Origin: Leptospira fletcheri
GTDB taxonomy: Bacteria; Spirochaetota; Leptospiria; Leptospirales; Leptospiraceae
Direction of reading: 5' to 3'
Assembly: GCF_004769195.1 (NCBI RefSeq)
Contig: NZ_RQET01000013.1
Location: forward strand, 124,001 to 188,000
Length of the DNA stretch: 64,000 nucleotides
In this document: one piece after another, positions 7,754-15,553 of the stretch
Layout: each line of letters starts with the position of its first letter
Numbering within the stretch: the stretch's first letter is position 1
Position numbers and translations under genes: made by a program
Notes under the pieces: generated by a model
Seen by the model: only the letters and a program-made list of their open reading frames with translations
What the model was told of the DNA's origin: nothing
The model's database searches: none

Positions 7754-9106
7754 CTAGTAACTCGCCGCCAAGGCTGTTTCTTCCTCTTTGCCGCTTTGAA
7801 TTCGCGTATCCGAAATCTTCAGTCCGTCCACGCACTCTTTTGCGGCTCTAAAACAGGCTTCTATGGAAGCGCCTCGAAGATAATCTCCGGTCAGTTCCAG
7901 CCCTTGGATTGCGGAAGATTGAAAGTCGAAGTCCCTTCTGAATCTCTCGTAATCGAACGCGTACGCACACAACCCGAGTTTCATGACTTTTCCGGTAAAG
8001 GAAATCCGAGGGTTCTCTCCAAATGGGATGAACTCCGACAAAGTCCTTTCTCCGAGTGCGACCAGATCCTCCAAGGAAGGCCGGCTCGAAAGAATTTCCC
8101 TGGCGGACTTTCCGCTGAACGTATATCTTACGATATGCCTGTCATTCACACCGTAAACGCCGGCATTGCTCAAAGGTTTGTCCGGTGGGAAAACTAGAGC
8201 CCGCACTTTTTCGTTAAACACCGGTTTGGCGTATTCCGCAACGACGACAGCAACGGGAAAATACCGGACCTGTTCGAGAGTTCCGCTCAATTCGGGAAAA
8301 TTGCTCCGCAAGAGAGAAGCCGAGACGGAAGCCGGGGTCGTCAATATCACATGATCGAAATACAGATCTTCCAGTCTCTTTTCCTGGAGCACTTTGATTC
8401 CCACGACTCTTCCGTCGCGGACGATCAGAGATTCCAAGCTTGTGTTCAGCCTCACGGGAACCAAAGAAGAGAAACGCTCGAATAAGGGATCCAATCCGTT
8501 CGATAATTGTTCGTATGTATCGAAAGCCACACTCAGATTGCTGCCGAAATTTCCTACGCTGGCCTCTGCCGGTTCGGCTCCGTTCATCCGTACCGTCATC
8601 GGGCGGATGAACTGCTCCACAAGATTTTTGTGGAATATGGAGGCAAGCTTAGGGTCCTTGGTTTTCCTTTGCCAACTTTGAAAGAAAGGGCTTCCGAGAT
8701 AACCGTCCTTGCTCCGATCCGCCTTAATCGCACGGATCATAGGAATCATCCGAACGAGGTCGCGAAGAGAAAAGGACTTGGCGAACTCCAACATTCCTCT
8801 CCATCTTCTTTTCTCGTCGAACGTGACGATTTTTCCGTTCCGGATCCGAGAAGAGTTCAAACCAAAGTATTCGAAAGGATGATCGCCCATGGACTTGGTA
8901 AATTCCCGAAATAGGGAATACTTCACTCCGATGTTTTTTCCTCCCAAGGCTATACCTCGGCCGCGAAGAGACGCGGTTGCCATCCTTCCTCCGAGTCTGT
9001 CCTCGGCCTCGATGATCTGAACGCGAATCCCTTTTTCTCTAAGATAATGGGCGACGGCGATCCCGGAGATCCCGCCGCCTATGACTGCTACCGATTTCTG
9101 CTTCAT
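7754..9106 (-). CDS. FAD-dependent amine oxidase/phytoene desaturase-like oxidoreductase
   Basis: A 450-residue flavoprotein with an N-terminal dinucleotide-binding motif VIGGGISGIAVAHYLREKG (GGGISG at 10-15), then EAEDRLGGRM, and the C-terminal flavin contact ELTGDYLRGASIEACF. This architecture is shared by protoporphyrinogen oxidases, monoamine oxidases and carotenoid desaturases. I chose the ATG at 9106 because AAGGTG lies 6 bases ahead of it; an in-frame GTG at 9115 would overlap the desaturase stop. It probably oxidises a C-N or C-C bond of the pathway intermediate. A role in haem synthesis is less likely here because all neighbours are biosynthetic and lie within a few bases. Confidence 0.8.
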   Translation of the reverse strand: MKQKSVAVIGGGISGIAVAHYLREKGIRVQIIEAEDRLGGRMATASLRGRGIALGGKNIGVKYSLFREFTKSMGDHPFEYFGLNSSRIRNGKIVTFDEKRRWRGMLEFAKSFSLRDLVRMIPMIRAIKADRSKDGYLGSPFFQSWQRKTKDPKLASIFHKNLVEQFIRPMTVRMNGAEPAEASVGNFGSNLSVAFDTYEQLSNGLDPLFERFSSLVPVRLNTSLESLIVRDGRVVGIKVLQEKRLEDLYFDHVILTTPASVSASLLRSNFPELSGTLEQVRYFPVAVVVAEYAKPVFNEKVRALVFPPDKPLSNAGVYGVNDRHIVRYTFSGKSAREILSSRPSLEDLVALGERTLSEFIPFGENPRISFTGKVMKLGLCAYAFDYERFRRDFDFQSSAIQGLELTGDYLRGASIEACFRAAKECVDGLKISDTRIQSGKEEETALAASY

Positions 9107-9111
9107 ATCGA

Positions 9112-9909
9112 TCACCTTACGATCACGGGACGTAAATGTTCCGGAATTCTATATTCGATAGACTTGTGAAACTCGGGAAGCTCCGACCAATGGAGGCCTT
9201 GCTTGATATGATGAGCCAAGTGGTATCCGTTATTGAATATCAGAAAATTAACAAGCGGATTCTTATTGGTCATCGAAGCCTCGTAATCGTCCTTAGAGTG
9301 TAGGTCGATATGGTTGTCGTACGTGAAATTGATGAACACCAACCAGGAGAGAAGCATCGGAATCAGATACAGGATCAACGCATTCAGTGGATTCAGATAA
9401 ACCAGAGTACCGATCACAACGGTCGCAAAGAATTGCTGCCAGTAGAATTGGCGCAAAAGAGCCGGATGCGATTTTCCCACCTGAACGGTTCTATACGTGT
9501 AGGTCACGAAATACATAAAGATGTATTCCAGGCGATTCATGGAAGATCCGTTCGAACGAACCCAAGTGGAAGTGTCCTTTTTGGGATCCGTGTAGTGCAG
9601 GTGGTGACCGAAGTTGTGATGCAGACGGAACTTACTCGCCATCTGACCCGACTCCAAATACATGAGCACTTCCAAGACCTTGTTCATCCATTTCGGTTTC
9701 AACATGGAATAGTGGGCGTGGTTATGACTGATCGGACCTACTAACGCCTGCGGGATGAATAGAGCAAGTGCGGAATAAATCGCCGATTCGACAGAATCGC
9801 AAAAATAAAACGCACAAAACTGCAGAGAACCGACCCCTAACACCCAAAAAAAGGGCCGTAGATCGGCTCTATGCCTGATAATACCCAATTGTTTTTTCTT
9901 AGTTTCCAT
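9112..9909 (-). CDS. Membrane fatty acid desaturase
   Basis: A 265-residue integral membrane di-iron enzyme with the three histidine boxes HNHAH (62-66), HHNFGHHLH (97-105) and HLAHH (230-234), and hydrophobic segments between them (about 20-55 and 150-190). The family inserts double bonds into, or hydroxylates, acyl chains. It lies between the AfsA-like gene (31-base gap) and the flavin oxidase (5-base gap), so it is inferred to modify the acyl part of the cluster product rather than bulk membrane lipid. That assignment rests on context only. Confidence 0.85.
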   Translation of the reverse strand: METKKKQLGIIRHRADLRPFFWVLGVGSLQFCAFYFCDSVESAIYSALALFIPQALVGPISHNHAHYSMLKPKWMNKVLEVLMYLESGQMASKFRLHHNFGHHLHYTDPKKDTSTWVRSNGSSMNRLEYIFMYFVTYTYRTVQVGKSHPALLRQFYWQQFFATVVIGTLVYLNPLNALILYLIPMLLSWLVFINFTYDNHIDLHSKDDYEASMTNKNPLVNFLIFNNGYHLAHHIKQGLHWSELPEFHKSIEYRIPEHLRPVIVR

Positions 9910-9940
9910 TTCTATATTTTCCCTTTTCGTCTTTCGCTTT

Positions 9941-10498
9941 TTAGGCTTTCGACTCCGGTTCCAATTTGGAAAACGATCGCTCGAGCTTTTCCATAATGTT
10001 CTTACCCATTACGGTCAAGATCCCGCAGATCACCGCGATCTCCTTCGAGTTTTGCAGGAAGGTTCCCTTTAAATTGTAACTGACGAGTTGTCCTTTTCTC
10101 CAAGTCACGTCCTTCGCTTCGATCAAGATCTGTAAAGGTTGCCAGATATTCGCGAAACTGAAGAACTCGGCGGTCAATTGATTCAGTACGAATTCGCTCT
10201 CGAATGAAACTGAATAAAACTTGTGGGCGATCGCAAGTCCCGCCTGACGTCCGGCTTCGATGATGTACATGCCCGGCACATGGTTCCTCGGGTGCTCGAA
10301 GAAGAAAGAATGATCCATCTTCACCCTTACGGTGATCAGATACTTCTCGTGTTCTCCGTCGCTTTTCAATTTATCGAGGCCGGACAAAAGAACATTCTCT
10401 TCGTTGTATTTGTGAACGAGTTTTCTATCGAAACTTTCCACTAATTCCATTCCGGAATGTTCCTTAACGATTTGCGGTTTTTCTTCTATCAGAGACAT
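9941..10498 (-). CDS. AfsA-like hotdog-domain protein, first gene of the biosynthetic operon
   Basis: A 185-residue protein matching the A-factor biosynthesis (AfsA/BarX) hotdog repeat: VHKYNEENVLLSG (28-40), DHSFFFEHPRNHVPGMYIIE (62-81) and EAGRQAGLAIAHKF with E81, R84 and Q85, followed by EFVLNQLTAEF. Streptomyces AfsA has two such repeats in about 300 residues and joins a beta-ketoacyl thioester to a C3 phosphate to start gamma-butyrolactone signals. Here only one repeat is present, so a homodimer or a different thioester activity is possible. AAAAGGATG lies ahead of the ATG at 10498. Being promoter-proximal, it may set the first step. Homology seen by motif; the reaction is inferred. Confidence 0.72.
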   Translation of the reverse strand: MSLIEEKPQIVKEHSGMELVESFDRKLVHKYNEENVLLSGLDKLKSDGEHEKYLITVRVKMDHSFFFEHPRNHVPGMYIIEAGRQAGLAIAHKFYSVSFESEFVLNQLTAEFFSFANIWQPLQILIEAKDVTWRKGQLVSYNLKGTFLQNSKEIAVICGILTVMGKNIMEKLERSFSKLEPESKA

Positions 10499-11215
10499 TT
10501 TTTACATCCTTTTTCATTTGTTAGGCGAAATGCCTTTTCCTACTGAGACACTTTTCGTCTTTATTTTTTGCCAACTTTTCTCGATCGCCTTCCACTTTGT
10601 AAATAAATTTTTGTACGGAACAAAAAACTAAACGAAATCGTAACTTTAATATTTTATAATGAATGTTACTTTGTTTGTTACATCCGATCGTACAGATTAT
10701 AAGCAAAATCGTTCTTGAATTTTATATCACAACGAATGTAATATAAAATTCAGAATCCGAATAACGTCGATTATTCGTTGTACACGCAACAGAATCGGCA
10801 AAGGAAGAATAACCTTTCCATGGAAAGAGAATTAAAAATGAAATGTAAGATTTAGAAAAACAAAGACACAAAGGAGCGAATAACTTAAAAAGGGGACAAA
10901 GCTACATTCGAATTCCGATTTTCCTTTTTAGAATAACGAAAATAAAAACATACCTGTAGTTAAACGAATTACATCTTTATTTTTTATTAATATACCTATT
11001 CGAATGCGCGCAAGGAGAACTAGAGAATACAAACGAACTCGAATTTATTTCACCAAAAAATGGAAAGAATGCCGCAATGTGGCGTAGAGATGATGACAAT
11101 TAGAGAAAAAAAGCGGGGAGAGAATTCGATCGAAAGCGGAGATCACTCTACCGGAAGACGTCCGGCAGAGTTTTTACTTGCTTTTTAATTCCGGCTGGAT
11201 TCAGCACTTCATCTG
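10499..11215. promoter_or_regulatory. 717-base AT-rich regulatory region upstream of the biosynthetic operon
   Basis: No supportable gene. It holds a 12-base inverted repeat with a 13-base spacer (TGAATTTTATAT at 10716-10727, complement at 10741-10752), a 7-base inverted repeat CGAATAA/TTATTCG (10758-10777), a 9-base one ACAACGAAT/ATTCGTTGT (10729-10781), and four direct copies of GAATAAC at 10759, 10807, 10878 and 10931. Such density suggests operators for a dedicated regulator and at least one promoter for the minus-strand operon. The elements are read directly; their function is inferred. Confidence 0.5.
11146..11175 (+). terminator. Rho-independent terminator on the plus strand with no plus-strand gene before it
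   Basis: Stem CTCTACCGGA / TCCGGCAGAG with one mismatch, AGACG loop, then TTTTT and a second T run eight bases later. It has no T tract on the minus strand, so it does not end the CoA-transferase gene at 11216. It would stop a plus-strand transcript arising in the preceding AT-rich region. Confidence 0.55.
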
Positions 11216-12388
11216 TCAGATGACCTTCTCTTTCCGAAATTCTTCGATGTCGGCATCCTCATATCCTAGGGATTTCAGGATTTCCGTCGTATGCTCTCCG
11301 TGTTCCGGAGGATCGGACCGATAGGAGACTTTTGTCTCGGAAAACGGAAACGGAGAACCGAACTGGATATAATCCCCGAATTTGGGATGCTTCCGGTCTA
11401 GAATCATTCCTTTTTCCCGCAAAACCGGATCCGCAGCGACCTCGTCCATGGTTTTTACGGGGGTCAGGCAAGAATCCGGGTTTTCGAAGATCGGCTGCAA
11501 CTCCACTAAAGTCTTCGAGGAAAAATATTCCGTTAGGATCTTTTTCCAAGCGTCGAAGTGACCTTCGTCCAAGGGAGTCGATTCCAAATGGATGTCCAAA
11601 CCGGCCTGGCGCAGAAAGGTTTTGAAGAACATTTCCTCCAAGGCTCCGAGCGCGACCCATCTCCCTTCCTTGGTTTTGTACGTATTGTAATTCGGGAGCT
11701 TTCCGGATAGAAGTTCGTTCCCCCCTTCCGGATTCGTTCCTGTCGCGGAATAGATTCCTGCGTAAAGAGAAATGAATTGGAGAGAAGCTTCCATCATGGA
11801 AACCGCGATCTTCTGCCCCTTACCGGTTTTTTCCCGATAATACAACGCGGCTAAAATGGAGGAAAGAGCGGTCAAGGTTCCTCCACCTATGTCTGCCAAC
11901 TGAAAACCGGGCGCCTGCGGATTCTTGCCTGTTTGGGCCAGAACTCCGGATAAGGACAAATAATTCAGGTCATGCCCGGCAAAATCCCGGTACGCCCCCG
12001 AATCTCCGTAACCGTAAATCCCGCAGTAAATCAAGCGAGGAAATCGGTCTTTCAAATCCTGGTATCCGAGCCCCATTTTTGCCAAGCCGTCGGGTCGGAA
12101 TCCTTCCAGCAGGATATCCGCGTCCTCCAATAATTTAAATAGGATTTCTTTGGACGCCTCCCGTTTCAAATTCAGAGTGATCGCTTTTTTGTTCCGATTC
12201 AACATCAGAAACAGAGAAGGAGCTCCTTTTTCGTTTTTGAACATCACTCTCGTGGCATCCATCGCCCTCGGATTCTCGATTTTAATCACTTCCGCTCCCA
12301 TGTCCCCGAGGTACATGGAGCAAAGAGGTCCCGGCAACAAAAGGCTGAGATCGACGACCTTTACGCCGGAAAGTGGACCTTTGTTCAT
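11216..12388 (-). CDS. CaiB/BaiF family III CoA-transferase, alpha-methylacyl-CoA racemase-like
   Basis: A 390-residue family III enzyme. The N-terminus GVKVVDLSLLLPGPLCSMYLGDMGAEVIKIE-type region, split here as PGPLCSMYLGDMGAEVIKIE, and AGHDLNYLSLSG are characteristic of alpha-methylacyl-CoA racemase, with the catalytic H-D pair in GHD and the later Asp in QLADIGGG. It would interconvert 2-methylacyl-CoA epimers in branched-chain fatty acid breakdown. GGGAG lies upstream of the ATG. A general CoA-transferase role cannot be excluded. It is separated from the biosynthetic operon by the 717-base region, so it is probably not part of it. Confidence 0.85.
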   Translation of the reverse strand: MNKGPLSGVKVVDLSLLLPGPLCSMYLGDMGAEVIKIENPRAMDATRVMFKNEKGAPSLFLMLNRNKKAITLNLKREASKEILFKLLEDADILLEGFRPDGLAKMGLGYQDLKDRFPRLIYCGIYGYGDSGAYRDFAGHDLNYLSLSGVLAQTGKNPQAPGFQLADIGGGTLTALSSILAALYYREKTGKGQKIAVSMMEASLQFISLYAGIYSATGTNPEGGNELLSGKLPNYNTYKTKEGRWVALGALEEMFFKTFLRQAGLDIHLESTPLDEGHFDAWKKILTEYFSSKTLVELQPIFENPDSCLTPVKTMDEVAADPVLREKGMILDRKHPKFGDYIQFGSPFPFSETKVSYRSDPPEHGEHTTEILKSLGYEDADIEEFRKEKVI

Positions 12389-12466
12389 TTTCTTGCGGCT
12401 CCCTGATTGGATTCAGGCAGGTATTGCGCTAAGTAGAGATGTGGAAAGACTTTTTCGAAGGAGAAC

Positions 12467-13345
12467 TTATTCCGAATTCCGTTCGGTAACCAAAAGCTCG
12501 GAGCTGGACTTCCCCCAACGCCAGAGGGAATATTCTTCCATCGTAGCAAAGCTATATCCTTCTGCCCGTAATTTCCGAATCACCGAGGTCAGGATTTCCT
12601 TGGTCGTAGGATGGGTATCGTGAAAGAGAACCACGATCCCCTTTCCGTTAGCGCCGCTCACGAGTCTAGAATAGATCCTCTCCATTTTCGCCTTGAATCT
12701 TTCGTCGTCCAGATTCACGCGGGGGCCTTTTTCGTACCATTCTCCCCGTACCCAATCTTTGGAATCCGAGGAGTCGAAATGTTTGGACCACATTGCCACG
12801 ATTCCTTCCCGTCTCAATGCCAGCCCCACTCTTCTCTTGGATTCTTCGGAAACGGAACGATTGAACGGGGAACCGAAAGGAGGACGTAAAAGAGTCATCC
12901 GAGAGGATTCTTTTCCGAGTTCGCGATCGTACATTTCCTGGTTTTCCCGGAACTGGTTCCGGATTTTTTCCTCGGACAAGGGCATGAGATTCCTGTGGCC
13001 GATCGTATGATTTCCCACGGCATGGCCCTCTCTTTTCATCCGGACCAACACATCCCGGAATTTTCGGAAACTATTGTTCGTACGATTCACGTTCGGAGCC
13101 CAAATCCCGCAGATGAAAAACGTCGCAGGAATTCGCTCGGATTTCAGAACGTCGAGAATTTCGGAGGTCCAGTCGGAAGGTCCGTCATCGAAGGTCAAAT
13201 ATGCCACCCTGTCCGGGACAGGGTCCCCGTCGTAAAATCCGACGGCCCCGTACCTCGCGGAACTGCCCGTAGGATCCCTACGATCCGGAGATTTAGCGCA
13301 AGAGAAGACGAAGGCGCAGAATAAGATAAGCGCGAAAAAAGGCAT
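12467..13345 (-). CDS. Polysaccharide deacetylase (NodB domain), probable lipoprotein
   Basis: A 292-residue secreted deacetylase. A hydrophobic N-terminus ends in FVFSC at residue 16, a spirochaetal-type lipobox. The NodB motifs follow: YLTFDDGPSDW (motif 1 with the catalytic Asp), HAVGNHTIGHRN with the zinc HxxxH, RPPFGSP (motif 3), and IVVLFHDTHP near the C-terminus with the last histidine. It removes N-acetyl or similar groups from peptidoglycan or another envelope polysaccharide, outside the cytoplasmic membrane. It stands 78 bases before the racemase on the same strand, with no functional link evident. Confidence 0.85.
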   Translation of the reverse strand: MPFFALILFCAFVFSCAKSPDRRDPTGSSARYGAVGFYDGDPVPDRVAYLTFDDGPSDWTSEILDVLKSERIPATFFICGIWAPNVNRTNNSFRKFRDVLVRMKREGHAVGNHTIGHRNLMPLSEEKIRNQFRENQEMYDRELGKESSRMTLLRPPFGSPFNRSVSEESKRRVGLALRREGIVAMWSKHFDSSDSKDWVRGEWYEKGPRVNLDDERFKAKMERIYSRLVSGANGKGIVVLFHDTHPTTKEILTSVIRKLRAEGYSFATMEEYSLWRWGKSSSELLVTERNSE

Positions 13346-13372
13346 GAAACGGTTCAGGTAAAAGAAGAGAAC

Positions 13373-13750
13373 TCAGTCGAACATTTCGCCGGCTGTCAAC
13401 CAAACTCCGGCCACGATCAAAAGGATTCCGGCCCACTGGGACCAATTTAATTTTTCTTTAAATAGAAACGTAGAGGCAAGTAAAACGATAATGAAACCGG
13501 CCGAGGTAAAAACGGGATATGCCAAGGAAAGCTTCAAACCTTTTCCCAACACCCATCTGTATCCGAGCAAGGCGATCCCGAACGAAGCGATTCCTGCAAA
13601 GAACACAGGGTGAAGAAAACTCCGGACCAGACCTTCGATTCCGGGCGCCGCATCCGTCTTATCTCCTAGGGAGCTTGCTTTGATCAGAATGTTCGCTAAA
13701 GCGTTGAAGAATAATGCCACTACGAATACTGCCACTACAGTCGCTTTCAT
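13373..13750 (-). CDS. Small EamA/SMR-type four-helix transporter
   Basis: A 125-residue membrane protein with four hydrophobic helices and the EamA/SMR ending YPVFTSAGFIIVLLASTFLFKEKLNWSQ-like pattern (LAYPVFTSAGF then FKEKLNWSQWAGI). It resembles the ArnE/ArnF half-transporters and small multidrug resistance proteins, which work as dimers. I moved the start from 13795 to the ATG at 13750 because GGAGGG lies 9 bases upstream and the first helix then begins at residue 2. Substrate unknown. Confidence 0.72.
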   Translation of the reverse strand: MKATVVAVFVVALFFNALANILIKASSLGDKTDAAPGIEGLVRSFLHPVFFAGIASFGIALLGYRWVLGKGLKLSLAYPVFTSAGFIIVLLASTFLFKEKLNWSQWAGILLIVAGVWLTAGEMFD

Positions 13751-13897
13751 TCTAATCGACCCTCCGAGTCCAATTTTTCTTTCCTTAGAACTCACCGGGA
13801 GAAAGTTTGAAGAATCTTCCCGGAAGAGAAGTCGGACTTCCGACTTTTATTCGTCCATCGAAAGAAAATTACGGGAAAGATCAAGGGCAAATCTCCG

Positions 13898-14737
13898 ATG
13901 CAGAGAAAAACATTCCAGTTCCGAGGACTTAGCCTTTCCTACATCGACGCCGGACGAAAAAAAGCTCCTCCCGTTTTGATCGCACATGCCAACGGTTATA
14001 GCGCCGGCTGCTATCGGTATTATACGGAAAAACTTTCCAAGAAGTTTCGTGTTCTTGCCCTGGACTTCTGCGGTCACGGGGAATCGCAACCCAGTTTGGA
14101 ATGGAAAAATTGGTCTTTCTTTCGGGATCAGATTTTAGCTCTCATCGAATCGGAACATCTGGAAAACTGTATCGGAATCGGTCACTCCATGGGAGGAGCG
14201 AGCCTTCTCCTTTCCTCCTATTTGCGTCCGGAGAAATTCCGAAAAATCATCGCTCTGGATCCGGTCGTTCTCGACATCAAGTCCGTCTTGTACGCGTATT
14301 TCTTTCGAACCTCTATGGCAAAGGGAGCGCTTTCCCGCCGTCGCGAATTTTCCGATCTGAATTTGATCCGGAGGGCTTATCGAAAACGAAGCGCCTTCGC
14401 GAACTGGGACGACGGAATCTTCGAAGATTACCTGAAAAGCTGTTTCCGAAAAGAGAAAGGCAAGATCGTGCTTTGTTGCCCGCCGGAACTGGAGGCAAAA
14501 ATATTCAACTCCGCGAATCTACTCAGTCTATTCCAATATCCCAAAATCAAAGTAGAAGCGCATATCACCATACCGGAAAAATACGAAGTCTGTTCCCCGA
14601 AGGCCGCAGGAGAAATCGTGCAAGGAAATCGAAACTCCACTCTGGAAATCTGGCCGAATGCCACTCATTTTTTCCCTTTCGAGGAACCGGAACGCACTTG
14701 GAATCGGATCCGGAACGTCTTAGGAATGGAGAAATGA
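13898..14737 (+). CDS. Alpha/beta hydrolase, paralogue of the one at 6832-7746
   Basis: A 279-residue soluble hydrolase. It has LIAHANGYSAG (28-38), DFCGHGE, the nucleophile S97 in GIGHSMGGASLLL and the terminal histidine in NATHFFPFEEPE. The HANG/FFRDQ/GHSxGGAS pattern is shared with the hydrolase in the biosynthetic operon. Its stop overlaps the ATG of the AraC-type regulator by 4 bases, so enzyme and regulator are co-transcribed. The regulator may sense the hydrolase substrate or product. Likely an esterase or lactonase; specificity is not determined. Confidence 0.82.
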   Translation: MQRKTFQFRGLSLSYIDAGRKKAPPVLIAHANGYSAGCYRYYTEKLSKKFRVLALDFCGHGESQPSLEWKNWSFFRDQILALIESEHLENCIGIGHSMGGASLLLSSYLRPEKFRKIIALDPVVLDIKSVLYAYFFRTSMAKGALSRRREFSDLNLIRRAYRKRSAFANWDDGIFEDYLKSCFRKEKGKIVLCCPPELEAKIFNSANLLSLFQYPKIKVEAHITIPEKYEVCSPKAAGEIVQGNRNSTLEIWPNATHFFPFEEPERTWNRIRNVLGMEK

Positions 14738-15516
14738 AGGAGTCCAAAACGGGAGCCCTTTTTTATTTCGAAGGAAGGATCCTATTCGCAAATCGCGGAT
14801 TGGTAACGGAAGCGCATTCCCATTATGCTGCCTCGATTCTCATTTCGATTTCTTCTCCGTTTCAAATCGAAACGGAAGAGGGCGTTAGGACCTCGTACCA
14901 AGCCGTAATCCTTTCTCCGAATTTCCATCATTCACTCTTGGCGGAAGAATCCGAAATCGTCGTACTCCAATTCGATCCGCATAGCAGCGATTATTCCTCC
15001 ATTGCGGCAAAATACGGTCGCACGGGAATCCACGAAATTCCGGCCAACGACCTGGAGCCGATCCGCAAGGATTGCAGGGATCTTTTGGAAGGAAAGTTGG
15101 AATGCGGATCCGCTAAACTGTTATTCGAAAGCATACTCTCGGCGATCGGTGCGGAAACGCCCGCCAAAGGGATTCTGGATCCGAGAATCCAGGCGGCCAC
15201 GGAAAGAATGAAACGTTCCCTTCCGAAATCCGTTTCCGTACCGGAGCTGGCACAAGAATCCGGTTTTTCAGAAACGAGGTTCATGCATTTGTTCAAGGAA
15301 CAACTCGGGTTGCCCGTTCGTCAGTACCAACTTTGGCTCCGATTGCAGGAGGCTGCCACCTTGTTAAAAGACGGAGGAAATCTTACGGACGCGGCTTATG
15401 CCGCCGGATTCGCGGACCAGGCACATCTCAGTAGAACATTCAAGAAAATGTTCGGAGTGCAACCCTCCCGTTTTTTAGGCCCGAACAGTTCCGTCCGGGT
15501 CGTATTCTGCCCCTAG
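14734..15516 (+). CDS. AraC-family transcription regulator
   Basis: A 260-residue regulator. The N-terminal half has a cupin-like sensing domain (EAHSHYAASILISISSPFQ), and the C-terminal half has two helix-turn-helix motifs: VPELAQESGFSETRFMHLFK and LTDAAYAAGFADQAHLSRTF, then KMFGVQPSRF. A longer open frame upstream is an artefact: the ATG at 14734 overlaps the hydrolase stop (ATGA), and the sequence before it is the hydrolase read out of frame. The targets are not evident; the partner hydrolase promoter near 13800-13890 is the first candidate. Confidence 0.85.
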   Translation: MKESKTGALFYFEGRILFANRGLVTEAHSHYAASILISISSPFQIETEEGVRTSYQAVILSPNFHHSLLAEESEIVVLQFDPHSSDYSSIAAKYGRTGIHEIPANDLEPIRKDCRDLLEGKLECGSAKLLFESILSAIGAETPAKGILDPRIQAATERMKRSLPKSVSVPELAQESGFSETRFMHLFKEQLGLPVRQYQLWLRLQEAATLLKDGGNLTDAAYAAGFADQAHLSRTFKKMFGVQPSRFLGPNSSVRVVFCP

Positions 15517-15550
15517 GGCTCCGAACGGGAGATCGACGGAGCCCTTTCTT
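15515..15550 (+). terminator. Rho-independent terminator after the AraC regulator
   Basis: Stem AGGGCTCCG / CGGAGCCCT (9 perfect pairs, 13-base loop) followed by TTCTTCTC. It begins within the regulator stop codon and lies between convergent genes. Confidence 0.7.
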
Positions 15551-15553
15551 CTC

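Noticed and set aside
1..10498. A horizontally acquired island with transposase or tRNA borders
   Set aside because: No mobile-element genes, direct repeats or tRNA were seen on the right side; base composition looks like its surroundings. The left side cannot be seen.
10521..10706. 61-codon minus-strand frame in the intergenic region
   Set aside because: No ribosome site, no recognisable pattern, low complexity; inverted-repeat region is better explained as regulatory.
11146..11175. Terminator of the CoA-transferase gene
   Set aside because: The T tract is on the plus strand only; on the minus strand the hairpin is followed by TGATCTCC.
14101..14733. 211-codon N-terminal extension of the AraC frame
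   Set aside because: It is the hydrolase gene read in another frame; the ATGA overlap at 14734 marks the real start.
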